Shown in pieces: positions 24,372-30,010 of a stretch of DNA of 36,190 nucleotides. The notes under the pieces are model-generated. The model made no database searches and was not told the origin of the DNA. It saw nothing but the letters and a program-made list of their open reading frames with translations. Each line of letters begins with the position of its first letter. Positions within the stretch are counted from its first letter, which is position 1. A program made the position numbers and the translations under genes. Origin of the DNA: CAZVED01 sp964626205 (GTDB lineage: Bacteria; Patescibacteriota; Patescibacteriia; SG8-24); the NCBI GenBank assembly GCA_964626205.1, contig CAZVED010000007.1:1-36190 (forward strand). The letters run 5' to 3'.

Positions 24372-24447
24372 TGGTGGACCCTGTCGGGCTCGAACCGACC
24401 GCCCCCGCCTTGCAAAGGCGGTGCTCTACCAAATGAGCTAAGGGCCC
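24372..24447 (-). tRNA. tRNA-Ala (anticodon UGC), CCA encoded
   Basis: 76 nt including an encoded CCA. The acceptor stem GGGCCCT/AGGGTCC contains a G3-U70 pair, the alanine identity element. Anticodon stem CCGCC/GGCGG holds the loop TTTGCAA with TGC. D arm with GGTAG and T loop TTCGAGC are standard. It has its own promoter (24461-24489) and terminator. Confidence 0.98.
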
Positions 24448-24460
24448 GTGGACGAGAGTC

Positions 24461-24489
24461 AATGTAGCAGGATACTCACACATGGTCAA
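24461..24489 (-). promoter_or_regulatory. Promoter of tRNA-Ala
   Basis: TTGACC (24489-24484), 17-nt spacer, TACATT (24466-24461) preceded by TGC (extended -10). It ends 13 nt before the first tRNA base. Confidence 0.82.
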
Positions 24490-24546
24490 TATCATCGGAA
24501 ATCCGTATGCTGAATGGGAGCTACACTCTTTATCCGAACGAAGCCT

Positions 24547-25071
24547 ATGGAAGAACGCTACGTACCTCATGATTTCACCAGCCCCTCCCAAGAACAGACG
24601 GGGGCGAATGACGAGAAAAGGCGGCTACAGGACGCCCTTAGCCATCTCCAAGACTACGCCGAAGAGGCTCGAGCGAGACGAGACAAAGGCGCGTCGGTCG
24701 ATGCCGACGAGATCGCTGAGGCGAAAGATATTCTTGCCGAGCTCATTGAAGCGGCACAGCCTCCGCAAGTGACGGTGGAGAGGAAGCACCTGGAATCCAT
24801 CCTGAAGAACGGCCTAGAGGCTCGTGAAACGGAATACCAGAAAGGGGTCAAGCTCATCGTCGGAACAATCGGGCGGGAACCACTGCTTCCAGAAGGGCAG
24901 GATCGCGTCATTCTCCGGCTGGAACTCGGCGCCGACGAGATCGAACCTCGCTTCACTGGAGAGAACAAGCTGTTCGAGGGAGTTTTCGCCGTCAAAGGGG
25001 GGCGCGTTCCTCCGGAAAAGATAAAGATTATCGACCCGAGGGACGAAGAAAACCTGTCACGTGCGGCATAG
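24547..25071 (+). CDS. Soluble protein with N-terminal coiled coil, unknown
   Basis: 174 residues from MEERYVPHDF; an in-frame ATG at 24514 would add 11. Residues 20-75 are helical and highly charged (EKRRLQDALSHLQDYAEEARARR and DADEIAEAKDILAELIEAA), a likely coiled coil. The C-terminal part has short strands (KLIVGTIGREPLL, DRVILRLELGADEIEP) typical of a small beta domain. No membrane helix or known motif is visible. Neither candidate start has an SD. A TACACT box at 24522-24527 could be its -10. The gene is monocistronic and ends at a strong terminator shared with the convergent 65-aa gene. I do not recognise a family. Confidence 0.68.
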   Translation: MEERYVPHDFTSPSQEQTGANDEKRRLQDALSHLQDYAEEARARRDKGASVDADEIAEAKDILAELIEAAQPPQVTVERKHLESILKNGLEARETEYQKGVKLIVGTIGREPLLPEGQDRVILRLELGADEIEPRFTGENKLFEGVFAVKGGRVPPEKIKIIDPRDEENLSRAA

Positions 25072-25073
25072 AA

Positions 25074-25105
25074 AAAACACCCCGACGATACCGTCGGGGT
25101 GTTTT
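25074..25105. terminator. Bidirectional terminator between convergent genes
   Basis: Perfect 14-bp stem AAAACACCCCGACG/CGTCGGGGTGTTTT (25074-25087 with 25092-25105), loop of 4 nt, with A and T tracts on both sides. Confidence 0.95.
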
Positions 25106-25301
25106 ACTGCAAAGGAGCGTAGATGGAGAGGAACTTCTTGCCGTCCAGCTGCCACTCTTTCCCGCTCGCGAGGACGAAGACGACCTTGCCATCCTCCGTC
25201 TCGAAACGTACCGAGCGGACCTTGGCACCTTTTTTGGCTTCGGCGTCGAGCACTCCGACGTGCTCATGGATGCGTTGGCATTCTTCCTGAGAAAGTGTCA
25301 T
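25104..25301 (-). CDS. 65-aa protein coupled to the DksA/TraR-like gene, unknown
   Basis: A 65-residue soluble protein, MTLSQEECQRIHEHVGVLD followed by a beta-rich half (VRSVRFETEDGKVVFVLASGKEWQLDG). The C-terminal part looks like three short strands ending in FLSIYAPLQ. The start is fixed by the ATGA overlap with the upstream DksA/TraR-like stop and by a GGAAGGTGAT SD inside that gene. It is the second gene of a two-gene operon; a partner role to the zinc-finger protein is plausible but unproven. Its last codon reaches into the terminator stem. No family recognised. Confidence 0.75.
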   Translation of the reverse strand: MTLSQEECQRIHEHVGVLDAEAKKGAKVRSVRFETEDGKVVFVLASGKEWQLDGKKFLSIYAPLQ

Positions 25302-25582
25302 GAGATCACCTTCCGAATGAGCTCCGATTCCGACGTTGCGCAGCCGCGGCACGTCGGAATCTCCGGCATGGCCGCGAGACGCTTCTCTTCGATGGATTCT
25401 CCGCAGTCGATGCAAAGACCGTACGTACCATCTTGGATACGCGCGAATGCTGCTTCGACGCGCGGAATCTCCACCTCCACGGCATACCGGATCTTTCCGG
25501 ATGACTCCTTGCCCTCCTTCACCTTCCGCTGAAGGTGCTGCTGCCGCTCCGATAACCGGACCGTCGTGGCACTCTCCTCCAT
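25298..25582 (-). CDS. DksA/TraR-family C4 zinc-finger protein
   Basis: 94 residues. A charged helix-rich N-terminus (residues 8-48) is followed by the zinc finger GTYGLCIDCGESIEEKRL with C57, C60, C78 and C81. TYGxCxxCGxxIxxxRLxAxPxxxxCxxC is the DksA/TraR signature. Proteins of this family bind the secondary channel of RNA polymerase and change promoter use, often with ppGpp. At 94 aa it is shorter than E. coli DksA (151) and closer to TraR or YteA/YocK-like forms. The DxxDxA tip motif of DksA is not obvious. Strong SD (AAGGAGGT) 7 nt upstream and a consensus promoter; it overlaps the following 65-aa gene by 4 nt. Confidence 0.9.
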   Translation of the reverse strand: MEESATTVRLSERQQHLQRKVKEGKESSGKIRYAVEVEIPRVEAAFARIQDGTYGLCIDCGESIEEKRLAAMPEIPTCRGCATSESELIRKVIS

Positions 25583-25609
25583 AAAAAGACCTCCTTAAAA
25601 GAACGGGGG

Positions 25610-25638
25610 AGCTTACCATTTTAACGGTCGACTGTCAA
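25610..25638 (-). promoter_or_regulatory. Promoter of the DksA/TraR-like operon
   Basis: TTGACA (25638-25633), 17-nt spacer ending in TGG, TAAGCT (25615-25610): consensus -35 plus an extended -10, about 28 nt before ATG. Confidence 0.82.
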
Positions 25639-25707
25639 CCCTGCCTCCAAGGCCTCCTCAAGGTCATCCATAGTACAACGGTGCCTCCTGCGTGCTCAAA
25701 GCTTGTC

Positions 25708-26490
25708 TCACTCGTGATTATGGCCGACATCGATCGTCCCAGCACCCTTCTCTGCAAGCGCAAAGGTGTCCCTAAATGCCTGTGCGACATGCTCATTCTC
25801 GATGACGATGCCGAAGATCTCCTTGCCGAACGAGATGATGGCGACCTTATCGCCGTAGATGTCGATTTCGACCGGCGCAGCATAATCCTCGGGACGGACC
25901 CAGAGGCGCGTAACATTGCGAACGCGATCCAAGCGTACGTCATGATTCGCCTCTGGGCTGTCCGGCGTGATAGCCGTCGTCCGTATCTTCTTCTTCGCTC
26001 GCCTTGTCAGATAATGACCCCACCATTTCCCGAAATGATGAACGTAGTCGCGAGCCTGATTGGATCGGATGAACTGCAAAGACTTCCCTGTGACGATATG
26101 GTCCTCGTAGATTTCCTTCAAACCATCGATCCCCTCCTTATAAGAAACAATCGGCCGCTCGACGGTCAGCAAGAATTTGCTCTTCAGCGCCGGGAGCGCG
26201 GACTGGATGCGCTGACGCTTCTCCTCTAGGTCCGAAACCTGCGCTTTCAACCGATCGTGGAGAATCTCTGGGGACTTCGGAATAAATACCGCGACCCCGT
26301 CCTTGTCGACCTGCTCAGCAAGCCCCTTCTCGATAAGACTCGCGATCACCTTATAGATGGTCGTCCGTTTGATGTTCCCGACGGACTTCGCAAGAGCGCT
26401 GGCAGGCATTCCGCCCCCCTCGATGAGTGCGGAGTATACGGCGGCTTCCTCTGATTCGAGCCCGGCAGCGATGAGGTCGGCTTCATACAT
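25708..26490 (-). CDS. TrmB-family transcriptional regulator (first copy)
   Basis: 260 residues. The N-terminal winged helix (AAGLESEEAAVYSALIEGGGMPASALAKSV, then TTIYKVIASLIEKGLAEQV, to about residue 62) is the TrmB DNA-binding domain. A coiled-coil dimerisation helix follows (LHDRLKAQVSDLEEKRQRIQ), then an effector-type domain (DGLKEIYEDHIVTGKSLQFI onward) ending in EIDIYGDKVAIISFGKEIFGIVI. TrmB proteins sense sugars in archaea; in CPR the ligand is unknown. The promoter is near-leaderless (-10 ends 8 nt before ATG). A dyad symmetry element lies just upstream of its -35, in the region shared with the strong divergent promoter at 26632, so it may control itself and that transcript. Confidence 0.88.
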   Translation of the reverse strand: MYEADLIAAGLESEEAAVYSALIEGGGMPASALAKSVGNIKRTTIYKVIASLIEKGLAEQVDKDGVAVFIPKSPEILHDRLKAQVSDLEEKRQRIQSALPALKSKFLLTVERPIVSYKEGIDGLKEIYEDHIVTGKSLQFIRSNQARDYVHHFGKWWGHYLTRRAKKKIRTTAITPDSPEANHDVRLDRVRNVTRLWVRPEDYAAPVEIDIYGDKVAIISFGKEIFGIVIENEHVAQAFRDTFALAEKGAGTIDVGHNHE

Positions 26491-26498
26491 ATGCTTGA

Positions 26499-26527
26499 AG
26501 TATAGCTCTTTTTTGCCATTTTAGCAA
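26499..26527 (-). promoter_or_regulatory. trmB1 promoter, near-leaderless
   Basis: TTGCTA (26527-26522), 17-nt spacer, TATACT (26504-26499), then 8 nt to ATG at 26490. No SD is possible in such a short leader. Confidence 0.75.
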
Positions 26528-26530
26528 ACG

Positions 26531-26550
26531 TTGACACAGTATTGTGACAA
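26531..26550. promoter_or_regulatory. Dyad element next to the trmB1 promoter (operator candidate)
   Basis: A 20-nt imperfect palindrome with arms TTGACACA and TGTGACAA (7 of 8 match), 3 nt from the trmB1 -35. It shares the TTGACA half-site word with the dyad at 26618. It lies in an AT-rich segment unlike its surroundings. Confidence 0.45.
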
Positions 26551-26617
26551 TTTATTAAAGATATATTGCAATAAATAAGCTCACTTATAGGCTAAAAGGC
26601 AGCATGCATTCTTCATG

Positions 26618-26639
26618 TCTGTCATAGACTATTGACAGA
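26618..26639. promoter_or_regulatory. Dyad element overlapping the -35 of the structured-RNA promoter
   Basis: Perfect 7-bp arms TCTGTCA and TGACAGA separated by 8 nt. The right arm covers most of the TTGACA -35 at 26632-26637, so a bound protein would block this promoter. Confidence 0.5.
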
Positions 26640-26660
26640 ATTAGAAAGATATGCTATAGT
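26632..26660 (+). promoter_or_regulatory. Near-consensus promoter of the 2.6-kb structured transcript
   Basis: TTGACA (26632-26637), 17-nt spacer ending TGC, TATAGT (26655-26660). Perfect -35, extended -10 and ideal spacing make it the best sigma70-type promoter in the window. Predicted start is near 26667. Confidence 0.88.
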
Positions 26661-26666
26661 CCTGCC

Positions 26667-26987
26667 ATCGAGAGTCGGAAACGACATCGACGCTCCTCCC
26701 AACCCACTAAAGCTGCAGCCAAGATGCTCATCGGAACCCTGCGAGAGCGCAGCCAGCACGACGGCCAACTTCCCAACCACCATATCGGGAGACCGGACCT
26801 CGCACTGGACCCGACGCTCCCCCTCGGCACCGACGAGCATCCACCGGTCTGCAGCCGGACCCGAAGCCATCTACATGGAAACGGATCCGGCTGCAGAAAC
26901 GGGATGGTCCCGAATCAACGTCTCCCTGTCGACACAGGGAGTACGGGACCATACGGTCAGCCAAACGTCGGTATGCGGAGGTCTTCT
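26667..26987 (+). ncRNA. Structured 5' leader of the 2.6-kb transcript
   Basis: No convincing coding frame. Hairpins follow one another: GTCG-GAAA-CGAC (26674-26685, GNRA loop); CTGCG-AGAG-CGCAG (26739-26752); a nested hairpin with a 12-bp outer stem (26848-26859 with 26886-26897) and inner CCAT-CTAC-ATGG (26867-26878); and a two-part hairpin with outer ATGGTCCCG/CGGGACCAT (26904-26912 with 26944-26952) and inner CTCCCTGT/ACAGGGAG (26922-26929 with 26934-26941). The last one ends 35 nt before the ATG of the 25-aa ORF. The pattern indicates an RNA that acts by its fold, as a regulatory leader or the 5' domain of a larger RNA. It matches no riboswitch class I know. Confidence 0.65.
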
Positions 26988-27065
26988 ATGACCAAGCAAT
27001 ACTGGGTGCTGAACGGCGTGGTGTATACCAGCCGCCAAGCCTACCTGGAAGCCCTTCGTAAGTGA
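26988..27065 (+). CDS. 25-aa ORF with strong ribosome-binding site
   Basis: A short ORF, MTKQYWVLNGVVYTSRQAY followed by LEALRK and TGA. The SD GGAGGT lies 5 nt before ATG, one of the best in the window, and the frame is preceded by a long hairpin. The peptide is polar with several aromatic residues, has no membrane helix, and looks like a small beta hairpin followed by a helix. It could be a real microprotein or a leader peptide whose translation changes the fold of the RNA downstream. No homology recognised. The longer upstream frame lacks an SD and reads through the hairpins, so I do not use it. Confidence 0.6.
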   Translation: MTKQYWVLNGVVYTSRQAYLEALRK

Positions 27066-27147
27066 GGGGTTCCGGGCCTGCCTATAAGGACCGGGGTGTG
27101 ATGACCTGGCAACAGCAACATCCGACGTGGGCACGTCGTAAAACTTC

Positions 27148-27215
27148 GTCCAGGGAGATGCTTGTCCCCTGGACCTCTCCCATGAATCGCTGACTCTGTC
27201 GGCGGTTCGTGGGAG
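27148..27215 (+). repeat. Tandem-hairpin element, copy 1
   Basis: Hairpin A: GTCCAGGG/CCCTGGAC (27148-27155 with 27167-27174). Two nt later hairpin B (27177-27215, 39 nt): outer 9-bp stem CTCCCATGA/TCGTGGGAG, internal loop ATC/GGT, inner GCTGAC/GTCGGC. Two C-to-T changes relative to copies 2 and 3 keep pairing as U-G. The word GTCGTAAAACT (27135-27145) precedes it, as in copy 3. Confidence 0.85.
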
Positions 27216-27777
27216 GAGCTGGACCTATCGAACCAGTGCGGCGCTAGCGAGGATAAAACCATCGCAAGAGCGTCGCGGGCGATTGCCCGAAATGCCCTCG
27301 GCCATATGGCAAGGGTGTAAGCCAAAGGAGCGTTCTACAGACGGGCCAGCGAAGCCCCGATGTACCGCTGATGGCACATCGACCGCATGGTTGGTGAATT
27401 CTCGCAGGAAAAACGTTCTGGTATGCCAGGATGTCCCGCGACACATCGACCGGTGGTCGATGTGCAAGTCCTGAAAGGACGAGGAATGTCGGAGGTCGGC
27501 CATCACCGCAGGGTTCGCGGGGGTGGAGGTCTGGGCACCTGGAAGCCCTAAAACCAGAGACACACGTCGCAAGGCGCGCACAAGCCTAGCGTCGGAGGGT
27601 GAAAAGCCCGAAAGCGATCCATCAGGATCAAAACCCGAGGCGTCGCAGGGTGTTCCGGTATCCTCTCCAGCAAGAGAGAACCGCGGCATCGAGCGAACGC
27701 CAAAGGAGGGCCCGGAGCGATCCGGTGTCCCAAGGTCAACGTTCCGACCCCGGAACAATGACCGATGCACTTCTTCT

Positions 27778-27843
27778 GGGGAACCGACAATCGTCGGTTC
27801 CCCTCTCCCACGAGATGCCGACACTGTCGGCGGTTCGTGGGAG
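27778..27843 (+). repeat. Tandem-hairpin element, copy 2
   Basis: Hairpin A: 11-bp GGGGAACCGAC/GTCGGTTCCCC (27778-27788 with 27793-27803). One nt later hairpin B (27805-27843, 39 nt): CTCCCACGA/TCGTGGGAG, internal loop GAT/GGT, inner GCCGAC/GTCGGC. It ends 49 nt before the ATG of the 152-aa ORF. Confidence 0.88.
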
Positions 27844-27892
27844 GAATGTTCCTTCACCAACCGAAGTCGCCCTCGCGGCGCAAGGAGTCATC

Positions 27893-28351
27893 ATGGAAAA
27901 GATCTACGAGTGCACCGCGCCGAAGTGTGGCTTCTCGGGCATCGCGTACGCCATGTGGCTACCGAGCTCTGAGGCCATGCAGACGGCCAACGGCGGCAAG
28001 CGTGTCGCGCTAGAGGACTTCCCGAAGTTCGCGATCTGCAGCAAGCATGGGCACCTGCTCCGCAAGACGGGGATCAAGGTGTACCGCTTCCAGCAGAGCG
28101 TCGAACGGGAGGAGGCCTTCCGCGCCCGTCGCGCCTCGCGCGGACAGCAGTGGAACGCCTTCGCGGATCGGTTCAAGAAACCGAGCCCTGCGAAGACGCC
28201 CACGCTGATCCGTCGTGATCGCGGCGGCCAGAACGTTGGCACCGGACTCTCTGCCTGCGGGAAGTTGGATGCTGGGAAGCGACCGGTCGAGAAGACCGCG
28301 AGCGCCCCCGCACCGACCGACCGCAAGAACGAGGGTACGGTACCGACGTGA
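27893..28351 (+). CDS. 152-aa zinc-ribbon-like protein with basic tail, unknown
   Basis: 152 residues. The N-terminal half has CTAPKCGFSG (C7, C12) and later CSKHGHLLRKTG (Cys with two His), which could together bind one zinc. The middle is basic (REEAFRARRASRGQQW), and the C-terminal 60 residues are Lys/Arg/Pro/Ala-rich and probably disordered (KKPSPAKTPTLIRRDRGG). Such a plan suits binding of nucleic acid, perhaps the RNA it is encoded in, but that is inference. The SD AAGGAG lies 6 nt before ATG. A tandem-hairpin element ends 49 nt upstream. Unlike the surrounding sequence this ORF itself is not dense in hairpins, which supports real coding. No family recognised. Confidence 0.72.
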   Translation: MEKIYECTAPKCGFSGIAYAMWLPSSEAMQTANGGKRVALEDFPKFAICSKHGHLLRKTGIKVYRFQQSVEREEAFRARRASRGQQWNAFADRFKKPSPAKTPTLIRRDRGGQNVGTGLSACGKLDAGKRPVEKTASAPAPTDRKNEGTVPT

Positions 28352-28494
28352 CGGCACGCAATGGTGGGTTCCCCGTCTGACCACCATCAGGAAACGCGCG
28401 CAGCGAGGAGTTGCGAGACGACCTGGAAGTAAGGGGAATGCTGGTCAATGAAAGACCGAATAACCAGCCGACCATCATGTCGTAAAACTGATTA
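28352..28494 (+). ncRNA. Structured spacer between the 152-aa and 193-aa ORFs
   Basis: Non-coding. Hairpins ATGGTGG/CCACCAT near 28362-28389 and GCTGGT/ACCAGC near 28439-28468. It ends in GTCGTAAAACT (28479-28489), the same 11-nt word that precedes copy 1 of the tandem-hairpin element. Confidence 0.6.
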
Positions 28495-28558
28495 CGGGAG
28501 CCGAGCTTCGGCTCCCGGACTCCCACGAGATGCCGACACGATCGGCGGTTCGTGGGAG
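28495..28558 (+). repeat. Tandem-hairpin element, copy 3
   Basis: Hairpin A: 10-bp CGGGAGCCGA/TCGGCTCCCG (28495-28504 with 28508-28517), loop GCT. Two nt later hairpin B (28520-28558, 39 nt): CTCCCACGA/TCGTGGGAG, internal loop GAT/GGT, inner GCCGA/TCGGC. It ends 40 nt before the ATG of the 193-aa ORF. Confidence 0.88.
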
Positions 28559-28598
28559 GGGCGATTCCTTCCATCAACAACAACTTTCGGAGGTGACC

Positions 28599-29180
28599 AT
28601 GAAGGCGACCATCTACTCTCTCTCGACCTTTGACGAGATGCAGGGCATGGATGAGGCCGTGGTGCACCTTTGCACCAATGGCCGTCACCTGACCTACACC
28701 GTCAGGCGCGCGACGATGGCATATCTCGACGCGAATCGCGTCGAGCTTATGCCGTGTCGCGGCGAGTGTCGGCCGGAGTCACAGAACGTCTTCAAGACGT
28801 TCTGTGACGACCTCCGGCGCGATGAGATGGTCTACAACCACGACAACGACGTCCTCACGGACGCCGAATGTCGCATGGAGTGGAACAAGCTGTCCTGCAA
28901 GGACGGCCGATGGCTCGACCCATCGCTCACGCACGGTCGATGCTTCACGATGGACAGTGATTACCTGGACCAATCGACTCAAGTCTATTGTCTGGGAAAA
29001 TCCTTCCACGTGACGCGCAGGAGTAGTCGTGACCCAGAGGGTCACTACTACAAACAGTACTCCGTCGAGTCGTGCGACCATCGGTCGTGCGTTCCGATGC
29101 GGGTCACTGTTCCTGCCGAGGTGCTGAGGTTCTGCTTGGGAAAAATCCCGAGCGATCCAAGGCAACGTTACGCATGGTGA
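28599..29180 (+). CDS. 193-aa cysteine-rich protein encoded in hairpin-dense sequence, unknown
   Basis: 193 residues with about a dozen Cys spread along the chain (MPCRGEC, FCDDL, ECRMEW, SCKDGR, GRCFTM, YCLGK, SCDHRSC, RFCLGK), many Asp/Arg/Tyr and no membrane helix or signal peptide. The SD CGGAGGT lies 4 nt before ATG. The coding sequence is packed with hairpins: a 53-nt triple-stem hairpin (28707-28759, 21 bp), a 31-nt inverted repeat (28778-28808, 15-nt arms), and others at 28655-28683 and 29023-29051. The stop codon lies in the GAAA loop of an 8-bp hairpin (29171-29190). Either the mRNA fold is itself functional or the ORF lies within a structured RNA and is not translated. No family recognised. 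Confidence 0.6.
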   Translation: MKATIYSLSTFDEMQGMDEAVVHLCTNGRHLTYTVRRATMAYLDANRVELMPCRGECRPESQNVFKTFCDDLRRDEMVYNHDNDVLTDAECRMEWNKLSCKDGRWLDPSLTHGRCFTMDSDYLDQSTQVYCLGKSFHVTRRSSRDPEGHYYKQYSVESCDHRSCVPMRVTVPAEVLRFCLGKIPSDPRQRYAW

Positions 29181-29224
29181 AAACCATGCGACCCATCGGA
29201 AGCCGGACTCCGGCTCCATGACGA

Positions 29225-29256
29225 ACGCCGACCTTATAAGGGTCGGCGTCTTCTAT
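29225..29256 (+). terminator. Intrinsic terminator of the 2.6-kb structured transcript
   Basis: Stem ACGCCGACC/GGTCGGCGT (29225-29233 with 29241-29249) with a 7-nt loop, followed by CTTCTATTT. A further hairpin (GCCGG/CCGGC near 29202-29215) lies just upstream. Confidence 0.8.
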
Positions 29257-29633
29257 TTCCCTAATTCCTGCACGACCAGACCCACGAGCTCCTCAACACG
29301 TACATCTGCCTTCAATATAAAGGACGCGTGCGGGTCGTCGTCAAAACGCTTCGCGGACGCAGTGTCTCCTATGTTCGTGAAGAAAACGACCTTCACGGTC
29401 TTCCCCCACGGATCCCTGCGCAAATCATCGTAAAGCGTGACACCGTCACATTTTGGCATGAGCACGTCGAGCAGGATGACGTCAGGCTTCGACTCGAACG
29501 CCATCGTACGCCCCTCTTCTCCATCATGTGCGACAAACACCTCGTAACCGAGTGCAGAAAATTTCGTCGCAAGCAACGACGTGAGCGGCCGCTCGTCTTC
29601 GACGATGAGGATTTTCTTCTTCGTGACATCCAT
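29253..29633 (-). CDS. Single-domain response regulator (CheY-like receiver)
   Basis: 126 residues, only a receiver domain. All key residues are present: acidic pocket E12/D13, phosphoacceptor D56 in LLDVLMP, T86 in VFFTN and K108 in FILKAD. No output domain follows; the stop is beside the terminator of the opposite transcript. It would act through protein partners or in a phosphorelay. No histidine kinase is encoded in the window. Start MDVTKKK is chosen because it begins the first beta strand and a promoter (TCGACA-17-TATCGT) ends 8 nt before it; upstream in-frame Met codons lie within that promoter region. No SD. Confidence 0.93.
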   Translation of the reverse strand: MDVTKKKILIVEDERPLTSLLATKFSALGYEVFVAHDGEEGRTMAFESKPDVILLDVLMPKCDGVTLYDDLRRDPWGKTVKVVFFTNIGDTASAKRFDDDPHASFILKADVRVEELVGLVVQELGK

Positions 29634-29641
29634 ATCCGTAC

Positions 29642-29670
29642 ACGATAGTGCATTTTTCCTGTCGTGTCGA
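29642..29670 (-). promoter_or_regulatory. Response regulator promoter, near-leaderless
   Basis: TCGACA (29670-29665), 17-nt spacer, TATCGT (29647-29642), then 8 nt to ATG at 29633. Confidence 0.6.
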
Positions 29671-29735
29671 CACGTTCGTCGCCGCGATGTGCGCACCATG
29701 ATGGAAAAGTTATGCACAGTTTCGCTTGCATGTCA

Positions 29736-29765
29736 TTGCGGACCCTGACCACATGCGACTATACT
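29736..29765 (+). promoter_or_regulatory. Promoter of the histone-H1-like peptide
   Basis: TTGCGG (29736-29741), 18-nt spacer, TATACT (29760-29765). A leader of about 97 nt follows before the strong SD at 29854-29862. Confidence 0.65.
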
Positions 29766-29868
29766 GAAGGTACGAGCGGAAAAATATCTTTAATCGGGAT
29801 TGTCGCGAAGTGTAACGCTCGTCGTCGCGCTGATGACGATCCCAAAGGTCGGAAAGGAGGTGGCAATT

Positions 29869-29994
29869 ATGGCAATGAAGAAGAAGGCTGCGAAGCGCGC
29901 TCCGAAGCGCAAGGTCGCGAAGAAGGCCCCGAAGCGCAAGGCTGCTAAGAAGGCCCCGAAGCGCAAGGCTGCTAAGAAGGCGAAGCGCAAATAA
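29869..29994 (+). CDS. 41-aa histone-H1-like basic peptide
   Basis: 41 residues, MAMKKKAAKRAPKRK followed by repeats of a nine-residue unit, A-K-K-A-P-K-R-K-[AV]. Nearly every residue is Lys, Arg, Ala or Pro, as in the C-terminal tail of histone H1 and in bacterial Hc1-like or AlgP-like proteins that neutralise and compact DNA or bind RNA. At DNA level the unit is a 27-nt tandem repeat (about 29894-29985), so repeat number may vary between strains. The SD AAGGAGGTGG lies 7 nt before ATG and decides this start over the longer upstream frame. The gene has its own promoter, a long leader and a strong terminator, suggesting high expression. A nucleoid protein is the likely role. Confidence 0.85.
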   Translation: MAMKKKAAKRAPKRKVAKKAPKRKAAKKAPKRKAAKKAKRK

Positions 29995-30010
29995 CTTTGC
30001 GTGAGTCGGA

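Larger units (their letters stand above)
27066..27892 (+). ncRNA. Large structured non-coding RNA segment
   Basis: About 830 nt with no SD-led ORF but a continuous series of stable hairpins: CGACGT-GGGC-ACGTCG (27123-27138); the first tandem-hairpin element (27148-27215); CGGGC-GATT-GCCCG near 27278; CTGG-TATG-CCAG near 27416; a perfect 10-bp stem at 27442-27451 with 27455-27464; GTCCT-GAA-AGGAC near 27468; GATCC-ATCA-GGATC (27616-27629); CCGGT..ACCG around CTCTC/GAGAG (27655-27683); GGG-CCGGA-GCGA-TCCGG-CCC (27708-27731, GNRA loop); and GTTCC/GGAAC near 27741. It ends with the second tandem-hairpin element and the SD of the next ORF. It does not contain the conserved parts of RNase P RNA, tmRNA, SRP RNA, or group I or II introns. 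Small minus- or plus-frame ORFs here lack start signals. Confidence 0.65.

Noticed and set aside
26724..26987. N-terminal extension of the 25-aa ORF back to 26724
   Set aside because: No SD at the upstream ATG, the frame passes through two long hairpins, and the composition is not protein-like; the strong SD at 26978-26984 favours the short start.
27225..27860. 211-codon minus-strand frame over the structured region
   Set aside because: No SD, no promoter, and its sequence reads through the hairpins; promoter, SDs, terminator and GNRA loops all point to the plus strand.
27066..27892. RNase P RNA, tmRNA, SRP RNA or a self-splicing intron
   Set aside because: I looked for the GAGGAAAGTCC and ACAGAA cores of RNase P, the tRNA-like ends of tmRNA, the SRP GGAAG/AGCAGCC core and the group II domain V pattern; none is present. 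GAGGAATGTCGG at 27480 only superficially resembles RNase P.
27148..28558. CRISPR array
   Set aside because: Only three copies, spaced hundreds of bases apart, with no regular spacers and no cas genes.
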